From positions 69,660,919 to 69,724,918 of the forward strand of contig CM069452.1 of assembly GCA_035610835.1 (NCBI GenBank): a stretch of DNA of 64,000 nt, read 5' to 3'. The stretch comes from Ophiura sarsii (taxonomy: Eukaryota; Echinodermata; Ophiuroidea; Amphilepidida; Ophiuridae). Shown in pieces: positions 30,465 to 43,084 of this stretch (position 1 is the stretch's first letter; each line of letters starts with the position of its first letter). Position numbers and translations under genes: made by a program. A model generated the notes under the pieces. The model did no database searches and was not told the origin of the DNA. It worked only from the letters and a program-made list of their open reading frames with translations.

Positions 30465-31945
30465 CTCTTTTTATCCCCCTGGTTTGTAAAACCAGAAGGG
30501 GATTTTGTCATCATGTCGCGTTGCGTATGTAGGGATGTGTGTCCGTATGTGCCTTTTGGTTAGCCTTTTTGGTTAGCCTTTTCCCCGAATGCTGTATATC
30601 TTTTGAACGGATGGACGGATTGATTTCAAACCTTCCACGACAGGTAGGCCATGGTCAAAAAATGTGGCTGCTTTTTGGGGGTCTAATTTGCATAGGTCAT
30701 CTGAGGTCAAAGGTCACCCAGAGGTCAAATCGTAAAAGTTGCCCGATTGACTTCAAACTTGGAGAAAAGAAACATGAACGCCCGGTGAACATATTTGTTG
30801 GTCTAATTTGCATTGGGTCATCTGAGGTCAAAGGTCACCCAGAGGTCAAATCGTAAAAGTTGCCCGAATGACTTCAAACTTGGAGAAAAGAAACATGAAC
30901 GCCGGGTGAACATATTTGTTGGTCTAATTTGCATAGGGTCATCTGAGGTCAAAGGTCATCCAGAGGTCAAATCGTAAAAGTTGCCCGAATGACTTCAAAC
31001 TTGGAGAAAAGAAACATGAACGCCGGGTGAACATATTTGTTGGTCTAATTTGCATAGGGTCATCTGAGGTCAAAGGTCATCCAGAGGTCAAATCGTAAAA
31101 GTTGCCCGAATGACTTCAAACTTGGAGAAAAGAAACATGAACGCCGGGTGAACATATTTTTTGGTCCAATTTGCATAGGTCATCTGAGGTCAAAGGTCAT
31201 CCAGAGGTCAAATCGTAAAAGTTGCCCGAATGACTTCAAACTTGGAGAAAAGAAACATGAACACCGGGTGAACATGTCTAAAAGAAATTAGAGGTCATCC
31301 ACGGTCATTAGAGGTCATCCAAGGTCAAAGGTCAACAAGGGGTTAAATCGTGTAATGGAACATGTCAAACAATAATTAGGGGTCATCCAAGGTCATCTGA
31401 GGTCAAAGATCATCCAGAGGTCAAATCGTAAAAGTTGCCTGATTGACATCAAACTTGGAGACAAGAAACATGAACACCGTGGGAACATGCCTAAAATGAA
31501 TTAGCGGTCATCCGAGGTCAACGGTCATTAGAGGTCATCCAAGGTCAACAAGTGGTTAAATCGTGCTATGAACACTGGGGGAACATGTCAACAAATAATT
31601 TGAGGTCATCCGAGGTTAAGGGTCATCCAGAGGTCAAATCGTAAAAGTTGCCCGATTGGCATCAAACTTGGAGACAAGAAACATGAACACCGGGGTAACA
31701 TGTCTAAAATAAATTAGAGGTCATCCGAGGTCAACGGTCATTAGAGGTCAACCAAGGTCAACAAGAGGGAACATGTCAAAAAATAATTAGAGGTCGTCAA
31801 AGGTCATCCGGAGGTCAAGTCGTAAAGTTGCCCGATTGACCTCAAACTTGGAGAAAAGAAACATGAACACAGAGGGAACATGAACCCCTATGTGACCTTT
31901 GACCTCATTTAGTTGATCTCCCAGCCAGGGGGATTCGCAAGTCGT
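30465..31945. repeat. ~121-bp tandem array rich in AGGTCAAAGGTCA
   Basis: Units starting GGTCTAATTTGCAT lie at 30,680, 30,800, 30,921, 31,042 and 31,163, then degenerate units continue to about 31,880. Each regular unit contains AGGTCAAAGGTCA and a further AGGTCAAAT 6 bp later. A head (CCCCCTGGTTTGTAAAACCAGAAGGGG) and an inverse tail (GATCTCCCAGCCAGGGGGA) bracket the array, suggesting one mobile or foldback element with an expanded middle. The 105-codon ORF through it is incidental. Confidence 0.92.
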
Positions 31946-32129
31946 GACTTGCAGTATTTTTTTAGATTTATTTTTAATTTTTAAACAAATTGGGATTCTT
32001 TTTTCAATTTTAGAAAATAAAATTGATTTTCTTTTAATAAATTTCTAAAGAAATTGACACATTTGTGCAACAACGTCTGCTTCGTTTGGTGATTTTTGAC
32101 CTAGATCTGATCTGAGATCCAGATTTAAA

Positions 32130-32400
32130 TTAAGCGCGTGTATGTACTGCTCTGAGCCAAAAAGGCATACCCTCTTTGATGCAAAAAAACAATCTAGCCA
32201 GTTGTTTAATCATTTTCCAGTACAATAAACAGCTTTAAGCGCATGCATACTGCTCTGAGCCAAAAAGGCATGCCCACTTGATGCAAAATGCAATCCAGTA
32301 AGTTGTTTAATTCTTTTTCAGCACGATACACGGCTTTAAGCGCGCATATGTATAACTGCTCTGAGCCAAAAGGCATGCCCATGCACTTTTGATGCAGAAT
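32130..32400. repeat. ~105-bp tandem repeat, three diverged copies
   Basis: CTCTGAGCCAAAAAGGCAT recurs at about 32,149, 32,250 and 32,358, each preceded by TTAAGCGC and followed by TTTGATGCA and AGTTGTTTAAT. Confidence 0.85.
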
Positions 32401-32594
32401 AACACAATGTGATGTGATAATGAAATATTGATCCACCATCGCCTGGTTATATATGCAGCAACAAATGTTGCAGTGTCAAATCAAAAGCCATCTTTTTTAT
32501 GATTCATGTACTAAACAAATGTTACTGCATAAGAAATGTAATAACTTACACTGACTATATTTTCATCAACAATTTAAACTATACACAATACCAA

Positions 32595-32700
32595 TCAAGG
32601 GGTATTCATTCCCCGGGTGAGCCAGGGGGCACTCAACTTTTGTTTTGCTCAGGGTCTCAAAAAAGGAACTTCGGAACTGAACTGAGAGAATTTATGACGA
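32595..32700. repeat. Fragment of the GGGGGCACTCAAC repeat
   Basis: CAGGGGGCACTCAACTTTTGTTTTGCTCAGGGTCTCAAAAAAGG-like sequence. It is the inverse of the right end of the element at about 54,640-55,030 (TGAGACCCCTACCC, then GTTGAGTGCCCTCCCC). Confidence 0.55.
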
Positions 32701-33775
32701 AAAATGTTGTCTTAAGAATGGATTTTCTCAAAAATGTAGATTGTTTTTCAAATTTGATTAGTAAGAACACACATTTTTGAAAAACGAATATTTTTGCAAT
32801 TTCTGAATTTTCAATAAATGGAGGTCTTAAGACTGTGTATTTTAAAACCCAGCCGCATCTCGGGATGAAGGTTGAGAAATCATTTCATACTTGGTCCACA
32901 CATCAGTTATGATGAACCATCTCATATTATGGTGATAAATCTTTCATCGCGAGTCCCAGTGTTTCTAGATCAAAACGCCCTAAATTTGCCAATTTTGACC
33001 ATTTTAGCCTATATTCAGAAACGGGTAGTTTTAGTTTAAACCTCCAACTGCAAAACGATTTTGCACAAGACACTTACAACTGCAGTATCATCTTAAGATA
33101 CCTATAGAGTATATAACATGCGCATTACATTTAGTTTAGCTTCTGTAACTTTTGTTTTATAATGGGATCAAACTTGTGTTTTCATGAAAAATAGCTCGAA
33201 CTTATGTGTCAAATTAAAAACGGGAATTATTTTACGTCAAGCAACCAATTTAAAAATTCACATATTAATGGCAATCTATACATATTAATCGTCAACATAT
33301 AAAAAATCACCGTTGGCTTTATATTCCTACAAGTCGCTGTGTGACGTCAAAGTTACATGTGTATATCATCTATATAAATTGTTGAAATGAATGACGCATA
33401 GTATATCAACCATCTCGGTCATATGAGGGATGAAATGTTGTGTTTACGACGTGCATCTAAATATTTGATATATCCCATCTTAATGACAATCTTCAAATCC
33501 AAAATGGCCTCCAAAATGGCCGCCATAATTGCCAAAATACATATAGAATGCTCATATTGAATTCCATACACTAAATTATGCAGTTTCAATGCCTATGATC
33601 GAAATGCCTGAAAGGAGACACTAATTTAAGACGTTCTTGAGGATTCTTTACCTTCCATGATGGCCGCCGATCATGTCAAAATGGACATTAAATGTATGGA
33701 ACAATGATTCTTTATTTGTTATAACTATCTTCTTTAAGACTAGGGTTTAACAAAACGTATACGATATCGTTATTA

Positions 33776-33875
33776 NNNNNNNNNNNNNNNNNNNNNNNNN
33801 NNNNNNNNNNNNNNNNNNNNNNNNNNNNNNNNNNNNNNNNNNNNNNNNNNNNNNNNNNNNNNNNNNNNNNNNNNN
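33776..33875. other. Assembly gap (100 N)
   Basis: Exactly 100 ambiguous bases, a conventional placeholder, so the real gap length is unknown. Flanks are AT-rich with TTTAAAC motifs. Confidence 0.99.
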
Positions 33876-34127
33876 TAAACGATGTGTTTAAAGTCGAATT
33901 TAAACATGTGTTTAGTTTAAAACCGTGTTTAAATACGTACAAAAATACGGCCCATTATGGTTTGTTTATGGACACGCAATCTACACGGCAAAATGGGTTC
34001 AAAACTGTGGACAAAATATTTTTGACTGCGTTTGTGAAATCTTTAATAAACCAACCTATAAGGATTGCATTTCCCCCAATGCAATCAATAGACATATTTA
34101 GTATGAACAAGAAACAACTTTTAATAC

Positions 34128-34163
34128 GCTTGCTTGCTTGCTCCGATTTGCTTGCTTGCTTGC

Positions 34164-34212
<49 letters not shown>

Positions 34213-34216
34213 ATTG

Positions 34217-34290
<74 letters not shown>
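34128..34290. repeat. (TTGC)n then (GATT)n microsatellite
   Basis: A short GCTTGCTTGC stretch followed by about 30 GATT units with two small interruptions. Confidence 0.97.
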
Positions 34291-34291
<1 letters not shown>

Positions 34292-34447
34292 CCATTAATG
34301 TAATTTACATATTTTATTATTTACATAATATATATTTATTATTTTTCAACAGAATATTCACCTTGCAATCTTACAATAGGAAATCATCAACTGAATCAAT
34401 TGCAGGAACCTACCATACTACTTGTTATCCACAACGACTCTTTATTT

Positions 34448-34658
34448 AAATCAGTTCCAAATTGGCGAGAAATATGCGGTTTTTATCTCTCTGCGCAAAA
34501 GTACTCCGAGCATACACATAGTGAATATAGCTACACGCACACCGTTATGGCCACACGCACCCATTATGATGCAGTGCGCTTGTCATTACCTCCATGTGCG
34601 CCCACGTCCTTCTGTATTCGTTCTGTAAGACTTTGCCAATTTAGAACTGATCAAACTA
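34448..34658. mobile_element. MITE, TIR CAGTTCCAAATTGGCGAG
   Basis: AATCAGTTCCAAATTGGCGA at the left pairs with TTGCCAATTTAGAACTGAT at the right; CGCACACC-type purine/pyrimidine repeats lie inside. Related copies: 52,588-52,700 (one end), 53,755-53,968 and 55,052-55,629. Confidence 0.7.
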
Positions 34659-34689
34659 TATACAGTATCAACTTATAAAGTATATATTC

Positions 34690-35867
34690 ATTTGCAAATT
34701 CCTAAGGTGTCCTCATGGGTAGTATAGGTCACCACAAATGTCAATTTTAAACCTGTAGTCCGCCTGATGTGATGATTGTATCACTAGGTTATAATTGTAT
34801 ATACACCATTGTATATTTGCTATAAACATTTCAATCAATCAACACGCTATGATGTCAAAACCCTAGGGGAGGGAGGCATTGACATGCCAAAGTGGTAAAA
34901 GTGGTTTTATCATTGATGTTTTCATTCTTAAGACTCCTCTACCCCTCATCTACCCCCTTCCCCCTCCACCCAGTACCATCCTCTGCTCACCCCCCCTTTT
35001 TTCAACCAGCATATGTGACGTGTTCTACCGAAACCATACGGAATTGGGCAGAGCTCCAAACTGAGAAATAGCCCAACACATAATTGGGGGTGACTTTTGG
35101 AGAATTTGAGTTTCTGGTAAAATAATTAATCTTCAGAGTGTTTATAACATTATTGTGAAAGATTCATATTAAAAAATCATCCTAAATGTATGTTTTCAGT
35201 GATTTAAAGGGCTATATAAATATGTAAAATTATGGTACAAAGTAACTTTAAAGGGCAATATCTCACTTTGGAGTTTTTCATAAAGACTGTAAAAGATGAA
35301 CTTGAAAATGATGTAACTCCGCTTTGGGGAAGTCCATTTAAAAAAAGAGAGGTACCATTGTAAAGCTGAAGATCTCTACTTTAATAATCAATTTACTAAC
35401 TCAATTTTGATATCTTGCCCAATTGTGTCTGGTTTCAGTAGTAGAACACTTCACATTATGTTCTTATTACAAACCCCTTTTATTCTAAATAATTCGGTCA
35501 CATCTCTACCAAACAGGGAGTCCCCCTCCCCCTGATCAAAACCTGTAAACAAACAGCACAGTCAGAGTCAGCCAGCATGAGTTCACAAGCATACAAGCTA
35601 ATATTTCATTGTGAATTTATTTTTTACAATTACAGTATTACTTTGCACTACAAATAAACCAAAACTTTACTGGACAAAGCTGGGCATGAATTTGTTTCCA
35701 CAGTAACAAAAAATGAGTATTGTTACAATTGCTATTTTTTTAAATACTTTAAAATTGATTCAAAATTTAGCACCAAGAAACTCAATTGAAAATATTCCAG
35801 CACTGTTACAATCCCTAATGGCATTGCAGGATCTTCAGGGATGCCATAAGGCCAAAGGGAGATTGCC
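34690..35867. other. Spacer without recognised features
   Basis: AT-rich. Short CCCTTCCCCCTCCACC patches near 34,955-35,005. No gene or clear element ends. Confidence 0.4.
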
Positions 35868-36549
35868 TTAGGCCAACAAAAAAGTAATGTTGTTCCTCTA
35901 CAGCTTTCAGAGAGGAGGCGGCGGGGTGGGCGGATTTTTATTTTTGTTAATTTTAATTTTTTTATACCAGCGAAAGCCCAGTCAAACAAGAAGTTGAAAT
36001 CACACTTAGAGTCGCACATATATGTTAGAAACACTTAGTTTAAAGGTAGATGACCCGATCACATTTTCGTAACACAGAATTATTTCAAACATACGGAGAT
36101 TTTCATATCATATGAAAGCTCGTATTCTTCTCATCATCATACTGAAATTTGACGGCCTAAATCGGTATAATTACGGAGAAATCGATAAAATAACGTTGAA
36201 TTACCACGAATGGTGGTAACCACCGATATAGTTAGTGTACTACTCAATGGGTACAGTTCACAGCATCTTGTGCGTCTAAAATAAGAACCATTAGAGCTAT
36301 GCAATTCAAACTTTGAAACACGACTTTTTTAAGGATGACCTTTCATGTAGAATAGAAAACTTCCAAGTTGAAAATCGGAACATCTACCTTTAATATTCAA
36401 TGTCATTTAAACTGTACAAAAAATAGGAAAAAAAGAGGAATAATATCTGAAACCACCCCCCCCCCCCCCCCCAAAAAAAAACCCCGGAGCGGCCCTTAAT
36501 CTGACAAGCGGGCTGCTGAGGACAACATCAAATTCTTTTTGGCCTTACT
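35868..36549. mobile_element. TAGGCCAAAAA-type foldback element, interrupted by a TTAA element
   Basis: The left end TTAGGCCAACAAAAAAGTAA, with TGTTGTTCCTCTACAGCTTT, pairs with the right end GAGGACAACATCAAATTCTTTTTGGCCTTA. A sibling at about 61,215-61,440 has the same interior (CAGCTTTCAGAGAGGAGG, AACAAGAAGTTGAAATCAC) without the nested insertion. Confidence 0.75.
36044..36389. mobile_element. TTAA element nested in the previous one, TIR AGGTAGATG
   Basis: AGGTAGATGACCCGAT and its inverse AATCGGAACATCTACCT, with TTAA on both sides (36,040-36,043 and 36,390-36,393). The uninterrupted sibling at 61,391-61,410 reads CACTTAATTTAATATTCAAT with a single TTAA at that place, confirming duplication of TTAA on insertion. 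Confidence 0.88.
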
Positions 36550-36944
36550 GGAGGTGTCACAATAATCAAAATGTATAAAGACTGACAACATGGGAACAAC
36601 ACAGGGATCAATGTCAAATTCAACTGGTTAGAGGATAATACAGAGAGTGGGCGATAGAGGAATAGAGTGGGCGGTGGGCACAGGGAAGGGATTCTAACAC
36701 GATTACTTTTAAATGATGTCCATCAATGTAACTACTCAACGAGACGAGATATACCAGCAACATTTTGCAACAGTTTTTAAAAATCAGGTGTTTTTTTCGT
36801 TGATGCAAATTGCAAAATTATTTGGTTGTGTCAACAATTTAATCATGAATTTAAGACAGGTCCAACAAATGAAATGCAATCAAGGAGAGGCGGATTTGAA
36901 CCCAAGCCCTTTACATTCCTTCCTAATGTCTTTATACCAATTAC

Positions 36945-37088
36945 CCTCGATAGCTCATTAGGTAGGACATCTGTTTAGAGGTTAGGGTCCTGGGTTAGAT
37001 TCCCAGTCTCAACACAACACAAATGAGGGAAATAAAACATTGTTAAGGGAACATGAAACTGATAATTATTTCTCATTATTTGTGTGTA
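36945..37088 (+). repeat. tRNA-derived SINE copy 1
   Basis: A box GATAGCTCATTAGGTAGGAC and B box GGGTTAGATTCCCAG about 45 bp apart, then a non-tRNA tail CAACACAACACAAATGAGGG to CTCATTATTTGTGTG. It is interrupted at TA by the foldback at 37,089. Confidence 0.75.
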
Positions 37089-37699
37089 CAGGGTGGTCCA
37101 AAAAAAACTATACCCAAATTTGGAGACCATTTTCTCCTAGATGATAAAATATTTTAGTAATTTGGTTTGCATATTATTAAAGCATATATCGTTGAGCATT
37201 ATTGGTGAAAATATGGAAGATATTACATTAATATTTTTTGAGATATTGCTATTTTTAGCGAGTATGTGTAAAAATGGCTTTTCCACGGGAGCTGTCAATG
37301 CATCAACATGATATGCACTTTTATGACAATATGATATGACACAATAATGTAATGACCCAAGACACCTTATTAAACTTAATCCTTAACTGCTTATTAAACT
37401 TAATCCTTAACTGCTTATAATGGGTCTTGGGTCATTACATTATTGTGTCATATCATATTGTCATAAAAGTGCATATCATGTTGATGCATTGACAGCTCCC
37501 GTGGAAAAGCCATTTTTACACATACTCGATAAAAATAGCAATATCTCAAAAAATATTAATGTAATATCTTCCCTATTTTCACCAATAATGCTCAACGATA
37601 TATGCTTTAATAATATGCAAACCAAATTACTAAAATATTTTATCATCTAGGAGAAAATGGCCTCCAAAGTTGGGTATAGTTTTTTTTTGGACCACCCTG
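37089..37699. mobile_element. Near-perfect 611-bp foldback, TIR CAGGGTGGTCCAAAAAAAAC
   Basis: TA flanks both ends. Arms of almost 290 bp are highly similar (for example TCCACGGGAGCTGTCAATGC and its inverse). The centre has a direct duplication of TTATTAAACTTAATCCTTAACTGC-type sequence. High arm identity implies recent origin or correction. Either strand's transcript would be a long hairpin. Confidence 0.93.
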
Positions 37700-37705
37700 T
37701 ATACA

Positions 37706-37828
37706 TGTTTAGAGGTTGGGAGGTCCTGGGTTAGATTCCCAGTCTCAACACAACACAAATGAGGGAAATAAAACATTGTTAAGGGAACATGAAACGGATA
37801 ATTATTTCTCATTATTTGTGTGTATACA
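37706..37828 (+). repeat. tRNA-derived SINE copy 2 (3' part)
   Basis: It repeats GTTTAGAGGTTGGGAGGTCC, the B box GGGTTAGATTCCCAG and the full tail of copy 1, ending in GTGTGTATACATG. The A box is absent. Copies 1 and 2 flank the foldback. Confidence 0.75.
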
Positions 37829-39375
37829 TGTAGCCTATTAATCATGCACTGAATGACCTACATAACGTTTTAATAATATATTTCCATTATACTTGGTTTT
37901 ATGTTTCTATTTCATTTTCTATTCCTAATTTTAATGAGTATTACAGGCAACCATTTTACATAAATTATTTAGATCAAATCAACTGCCTGACATTTCAGCT
38001 CATTAATCATAGATACATTTAATGAATTTCATCCTCCAGTCTGATATACACACGCCACAATGTTTCACCATAGTTCGACAAGGTATCACTACTCTAAAAT
38101 GGATAATTTCAAGCTATCAATTTGTTCGCCCTTTTTCCGATTTTGAACCATTTGGCTTAATTTTTCAATGTGCAATTGGAGAGCATACCATAGATTAATA
38201 CACAAAATAAAAAAAATTGTAAGTTAGGCAGTAAATTTTGTTTACAAACATTTCAAGCACAAAAATTAATGTAGAGCAAAAATTCCCATTTTATCATGTC
38301 TACAGGAATGCATATCGCTTACCATGTAAAGGTTACTGCCAACTTACGGTAAGTCCCAGATTAAAAGATAACCGGTCTGATTGCACAACTTTCTTAAAAT
38401 ATGCACTATGCACATCGTGCAAATTTGTCTTCATGATTTTGTTTGAAACAATTTCAATGATACAAAAAGTTACTGTAGTTTAGTTTGATCAAGCAGGAAA
38501 AATGAAAACGCAATATTTGTTATTGTTTATTTCAATAGAAGGGATAAAAATGGTGAAATGATGTGACCAATGCCATAAGTACAGGGTGTCCCAAAAATGT
38601 TAAAGCTTTTTTGTTGTATGTAGTATCAAACTGAAGACATGTTTGGATAGACAAAACTTACTAATAGCATAATTTGCTTTAAAACAAACTAATTAATTAA
38701 ATTCATGCAATTCTATATGGGCTACTATACTTTAGTAGATTTGTAACCACATGTGCACCTAGTTGGGTAAACAAGATGTTTTCCATTTATTTTTTTCATA
38801 TTATAAACACTATCACTTATGACCTTCAATAGGATAATTTAATCTAATATAAACCTATTTTTGATAGACATCACTAAATGCCGCATTTATAGACGAAGGA
38901 CATCAAATTGATTTTCAACATAAATGACCAGGTCATCATTAAAGGGATAATCTGATATTGGCTATACAGATATTCTTCAATTAACAAAGGAATTGGTACA
39001 TATTTATGTTTTGGTCGCAATCATGCATTGAAACAAAGCACACCATAAGAAATAAAAGATCAAGGTTGGTGTCAACTGTTTTTCTAAATTCATTTTACTT
39101 TATTCATTTATTTTTATGTTTTCCTCTTTGTTTGTTTTATGTCTGTAAAGGCTATTTATGAATATTTTACAAAAGAAAATAATGACATACATTTTCAACA
39201 TTCCCCATCAAATATCCAACCCACTTCAACAACAAAAAATGATGTCACCATTTTGTTACTGAGAAAATAATGCCTATCTCTTTAATCTGATCACGCTGGC
39301 CTTATAAACAATAGTTGATATTATGAAACAAATTAATTTTAATAACTAGGAAATGTATGTACTATTCGGGGTTAA
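37829..39375. other. Spacer with a solo transposon end
   Basis: AT-rich. TACAGGGTGTCCCAAAAATG at about 38,580 looks like one end of the CAGGGTG family, but I see no matching inverse end nearby. Nothing else supported. Confidence 0.45.
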
Positions 39376-39489
39376 ATATTGTTTGTTGATTTTAATTATC
39401 TTGTTATTTCAAGCTATTTTGAAATGAATTCCTCTTTGGATGGGTACCACCTAAGTAGACTGGGTTCTGCGTCCCTCTATATGGCCGCC

Positions 39490-39710
39490 ATCTTTAAAAA
39501 TGGCGGACTAAAAAGAGGGACTGGGAAAATTGTACGCCCAAAAAGTGTGCGGTTTTCACGTGGAATTCCATGTGAACTTTGCATATATGAATATGCATAC
39601 CAATACCAAGCATGCGCATTTGTACACAGCAACAACAGAAATACCACCTGATTGGTCCAATTAAAAGGAAGTGCATCGAACGATCGTCACGCTGCGTCCC
39701 GCGGGAGGCA
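39490..39710. repeat. Dispersed repeat, CACCTGATTGGTC / AACGATCGTCACGCTGC family
   Basis: A short hairpin GGCCGCCATCTTTAAAAATGGCGG precedes it. CACCTGATTGGTCCAATT and CGAACGATCGTCACGCTGC recur in the same order at 63,545-63,597. Confidence 0.55.
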
Positions 39711-40335
39711 AATCGTGCGCCCTATCGCGTTATGCGGTGTACCCCCCCCCCAACCCCGGGACTATTGGTATATACTGGGAGCTGGCTTTTTATTCAAAGT
39801 AAGAGAAAGGCATACATTTTTCATTTGGTAGATGGTATTAGTATTCCCTGCCTTGATCGATTACGCATAATCATACGGAAAGTATACAGGGGAAACCCCA
39901 CAATCATGAATCGGCGGCAGTATACAGACGCAGTGAACAATTAGGATTGGTTTTCGCTGATAAAAAGTAGTAGTATTGTGTCAAAACTCGGCTGTTATCA
40001 ATTGTGGAGACTTTCAAACAACATACTTGACTCAGATTTTATACAAAAAAGTCAGATCAAAATTCGATGTTTTGTGCAAGCTTCCCATTCATCAACCAGG
40101 CTCTGGTTTGGGCAAAATATCAGCGCTCAATTGTTTATTTTTCACCATTACCAGGCGCTATGACGGAAGGATTGCCCAGCACCCGCTTATCTTGCCCCTC
40201 CCACCCATTATCTCTCTACATATGTGTAGCACTTTCATCCATCTGACCAGATTAACTACAGTAGAAACAGTACAAATGATAAAGAATCAACTTGTAACAA
40301 AAAGGTTCTCAACTTGGAGTGCCACCTTTTTTTAA

Positions 40336-40700
40336 TTGAAGGTGGATGTTCCGATCACTTTAGTGTATTTTTTCCCAATCGACATTTTTTAATATCAGAA
40401 GAAACCCCATATTTTTCTCAATATTTCTGTAAACATTTTGCAGCAAGACATGTTCAAGTTAGATGTTATCATGGTTATAGGCCAAAATGCAGGGAATTAC
40501 TGCCAAAAGTGGTAAACCACCTGGCCAGTTTGTGTACTGCTCACTGGGCATATTTCATGTCAACCTTGTGCTTCTAAAATATGAACAATTGGAGTTATGC
40601 AACTAAAACTTTAGAATACAACTATTCTAAGGTTGTCCCTTCATGTAGAATAGAAAACATCAAGTTGAAAATCGGGCCAGCAGCCGGAACAGCTATCTTT
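40336..40700. mobile_element. TTAA-type element related to the one at 36,044
   Basis: Left GAAGGTGGATGTTCCGATCAC, right TTGAAAATCGGGCC to GGAACAGCTATCTTTAA. It shares TCATGTAGAATAGAAAAC and GTTGAAAATCGG with the 36 kb element in the same order. The left TTAA is mutated to TTGA. Confidence 0.65.
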
Positions 40701-42337
40701 AACTAACGAACTTGCAGGATTTCAAATCTTAGAATTACAAAAAAATATATCCTCAGATGCCACAATGGCAGCTTGGAAAGCAAAAAAACCTGTCGGAAGA
40801 TTAGCTATGTAGGCCCCACTGACTCCGATAGTACCGTAATACTATTCTGCTATAAGTGACATGCAAACATGGGTCATCAGTATCAAGGGTATTTACATTT
40901 TGTACAACATACTTCAATGGAACATCCTCTTCAACAGTCACACCTTTTAGTTTCCATGGTTACTACTTACAGCTTTAAAGTATTTTACACTATAGCATCT
41001 TTAAAGCTGTATTAGGATGTAATGCATGGATGCAGTAATTATAAAGTAACAACCCCAAGTATGCATGATTCTTTTTTGTTGTATTCGTAGTCGACCATGG
41101 GTTATAGGCCTAATTTATTTTAAGATATATATTACAAACATGTTAACACTTTCCTATTAATTTTGGCTATTAGTGTTACCATATACAAAACAGCTTTTTC
41201 AGAAACCTTCCCAACTTTCGAAGTCTATTTCAAGGATTACTGAACCAATACTAGACATGTTTGTACTTATTTTAATTCATTTCTCATGGTGAATCCAAAT
41301 ATGGTAATGAAATTCAATTACTTTGACATTTTTAAAACATTTTTTAAAAATTTTTTTGGAGTGTCGTCTGCAGACGCCTGCCGCATGGAAAGTCTTAAAC
41401 TCAATCTGTCATAACATTTAGAAGATTAAGATTTGCACATTAAGTTTCAAATTAGTAAAAACAAATTAACACGATCATTGATCCAGTCAGCATCGATTAC
41501 CTTCTCTCCATTCTAGATGAAAAAAATGAAGCAAAAGTCATCATCCATGTCATCAAAATAGCAAATGCCTTTACCCTGGTAGAATGTCTGTTGTCCCAGT
41601 CCCCCTACAATCCATTACTGACACCGACTTATAACCCCGGCCCCGAAAAAACAAGACTTTGTTAACATCCAAGTTTTGCGGTAAGAGAAATTGGGCAAAT
41701 CACTTGTGATCAAGCTATCATAGGCTAAGATAACAAATAATTGTGCGAGTACTCCAATTATTTGGATTAGTCAAGCATAGCTCAATTATTACCTGACTCT
41801 ACATGTACAATCCTTCTTTCAAAATGCATCTATTTCTTAATAATAAGAATAACACTGAGCACCTTACCATGTAAACAGCCTCAAGGCACTTGATGATACA
41901 GCCCCTGAAATGCCTGCCAAGCTGACCATACTACCCTACCTCTTACTTGCAAACGTCTGGGGATGCCAATTAAACAATCCACACAATAATTACACTTACC
42001 TGTTGTTATCTAGTCATCACGCATCTCCCTATATGAAGCAGCAAACCATCGTCCACACATGTGTATATTTACAGATGAAGATTGGTCCATGCACTACTAG
42101 ATTATATCATGTGTGTTAATATCACAACTGACAACACTCCCTCCTTCAGTCAATCAATCAGTCAGTCAGTCAGACAGTCAGTCAATCGGCCACCTCGAGC
42201 TGGAAAGATGAAATTAAAGAGACGCCAAAGTCCATCTGAATTTATTGTGTTAAACTCGCTGACTCGCACAGACACATCTGCCTGTCCACTAGGTTGCCTG
42301 GTGATGCGCAAGCTGACAAAAAAACCTGTGATAGGCT
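40701..42337. other. Spacer with one dispersed repeat and (CAGT)n
   Basis: 41,170-41,395 (ACAAAACAGCTTTTTCAGAAAC to GCATGGAAAGT) is about 80% similar by eye to 54,178-54,393. 42,148-42,187 is a CAGT-rich microsatellite. No genes supported. Confidence 0.55.
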
Positions 42338-42590
42338 TGTTAGGCAAAACAAAAAGAAGGTCTGTCTCACATACATTTGGGAAAATAGCTATGCAATAGA
42401 AAAATGGCTATGTTAAATTCTTTCCCCCCTGTCAGAGCCTATTTTTTCTCATTTGGACAACAACTAAAAAACACCAAAAAACCCACCAAATTTGGCTCAT
42501 CGCGTAGGGTTATGCGATAAAAGTGACTCCACATACTTTTATGCGCGCGGTGGGTATGTGAGACAAATCTTTTTTCCTTCTTGGCCTTAC
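42338..42590. mobile_element. GTAAGGCCAA-type foldback element
   Basis: Left GTTAGGCAAAACAAAAAGAA and GGTCTGTCTCACATAC pair with right GTATGTGAGACAAATCTTTTTTCC and TTCTTGGCCTTAC. Confidence 0.7.
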
Positions 42591-43084
42591 TGCAAGCACT
42601 TTAATGTGGCAATATATATGTGTTATTAATGTAATATTTTTTAGTTGAGCCGGAGGTAGATTGGCGGCTACAACACGGAGTGCCTAGTTCACGGATGAAT
42701 TAGGATTGGAGATGGAGTGGATCAATAAGTATTTTATATGGAGATTGGTTGGCCATAAAATGGGGAAATGTTCATGGCAATTACGTAAATGATGGCAATT
42801 GAGGCCAGTAAACCTATTGGTGCATGATGCAATTATAAAACAGATAGATATATACACAGGTGAACAAACAGTAAAAAACTTAAAAGATAGCAACATCTAC
42901 AACAAAAACAAAACAAACAAACAAAACAAAAAAGGAAAATATAAGGTGGGGATTTGACAACCTTTACTAAAGTTTAAACAAACAAACAAACAAAATAAAA
43001 AGGATGATATCATACAAAATGTGAGTTAAATTGCTTCAGTGGTTTTTATGATAGAAGCAAATATTGACTTTTTCAGTACAATTA
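42591..43084. other. AT-rich spacer with (ACAAA)n stretches
   Basis: Purine-rich AACAAACAAACA simple repeats near 42,900-42,925 and 42,977-42,997. No genes. Confidence 0.5.

Noticed and set aside
30539..30856. 105-codon ORF
   Set aside because: Runs through the start of the AGGTCA array; composition follows the repeat.
34098..34295. Minus-strand NQSINQSI repeat protein
   Set aside because: Direct translation of the (GATT)n microsatellite.
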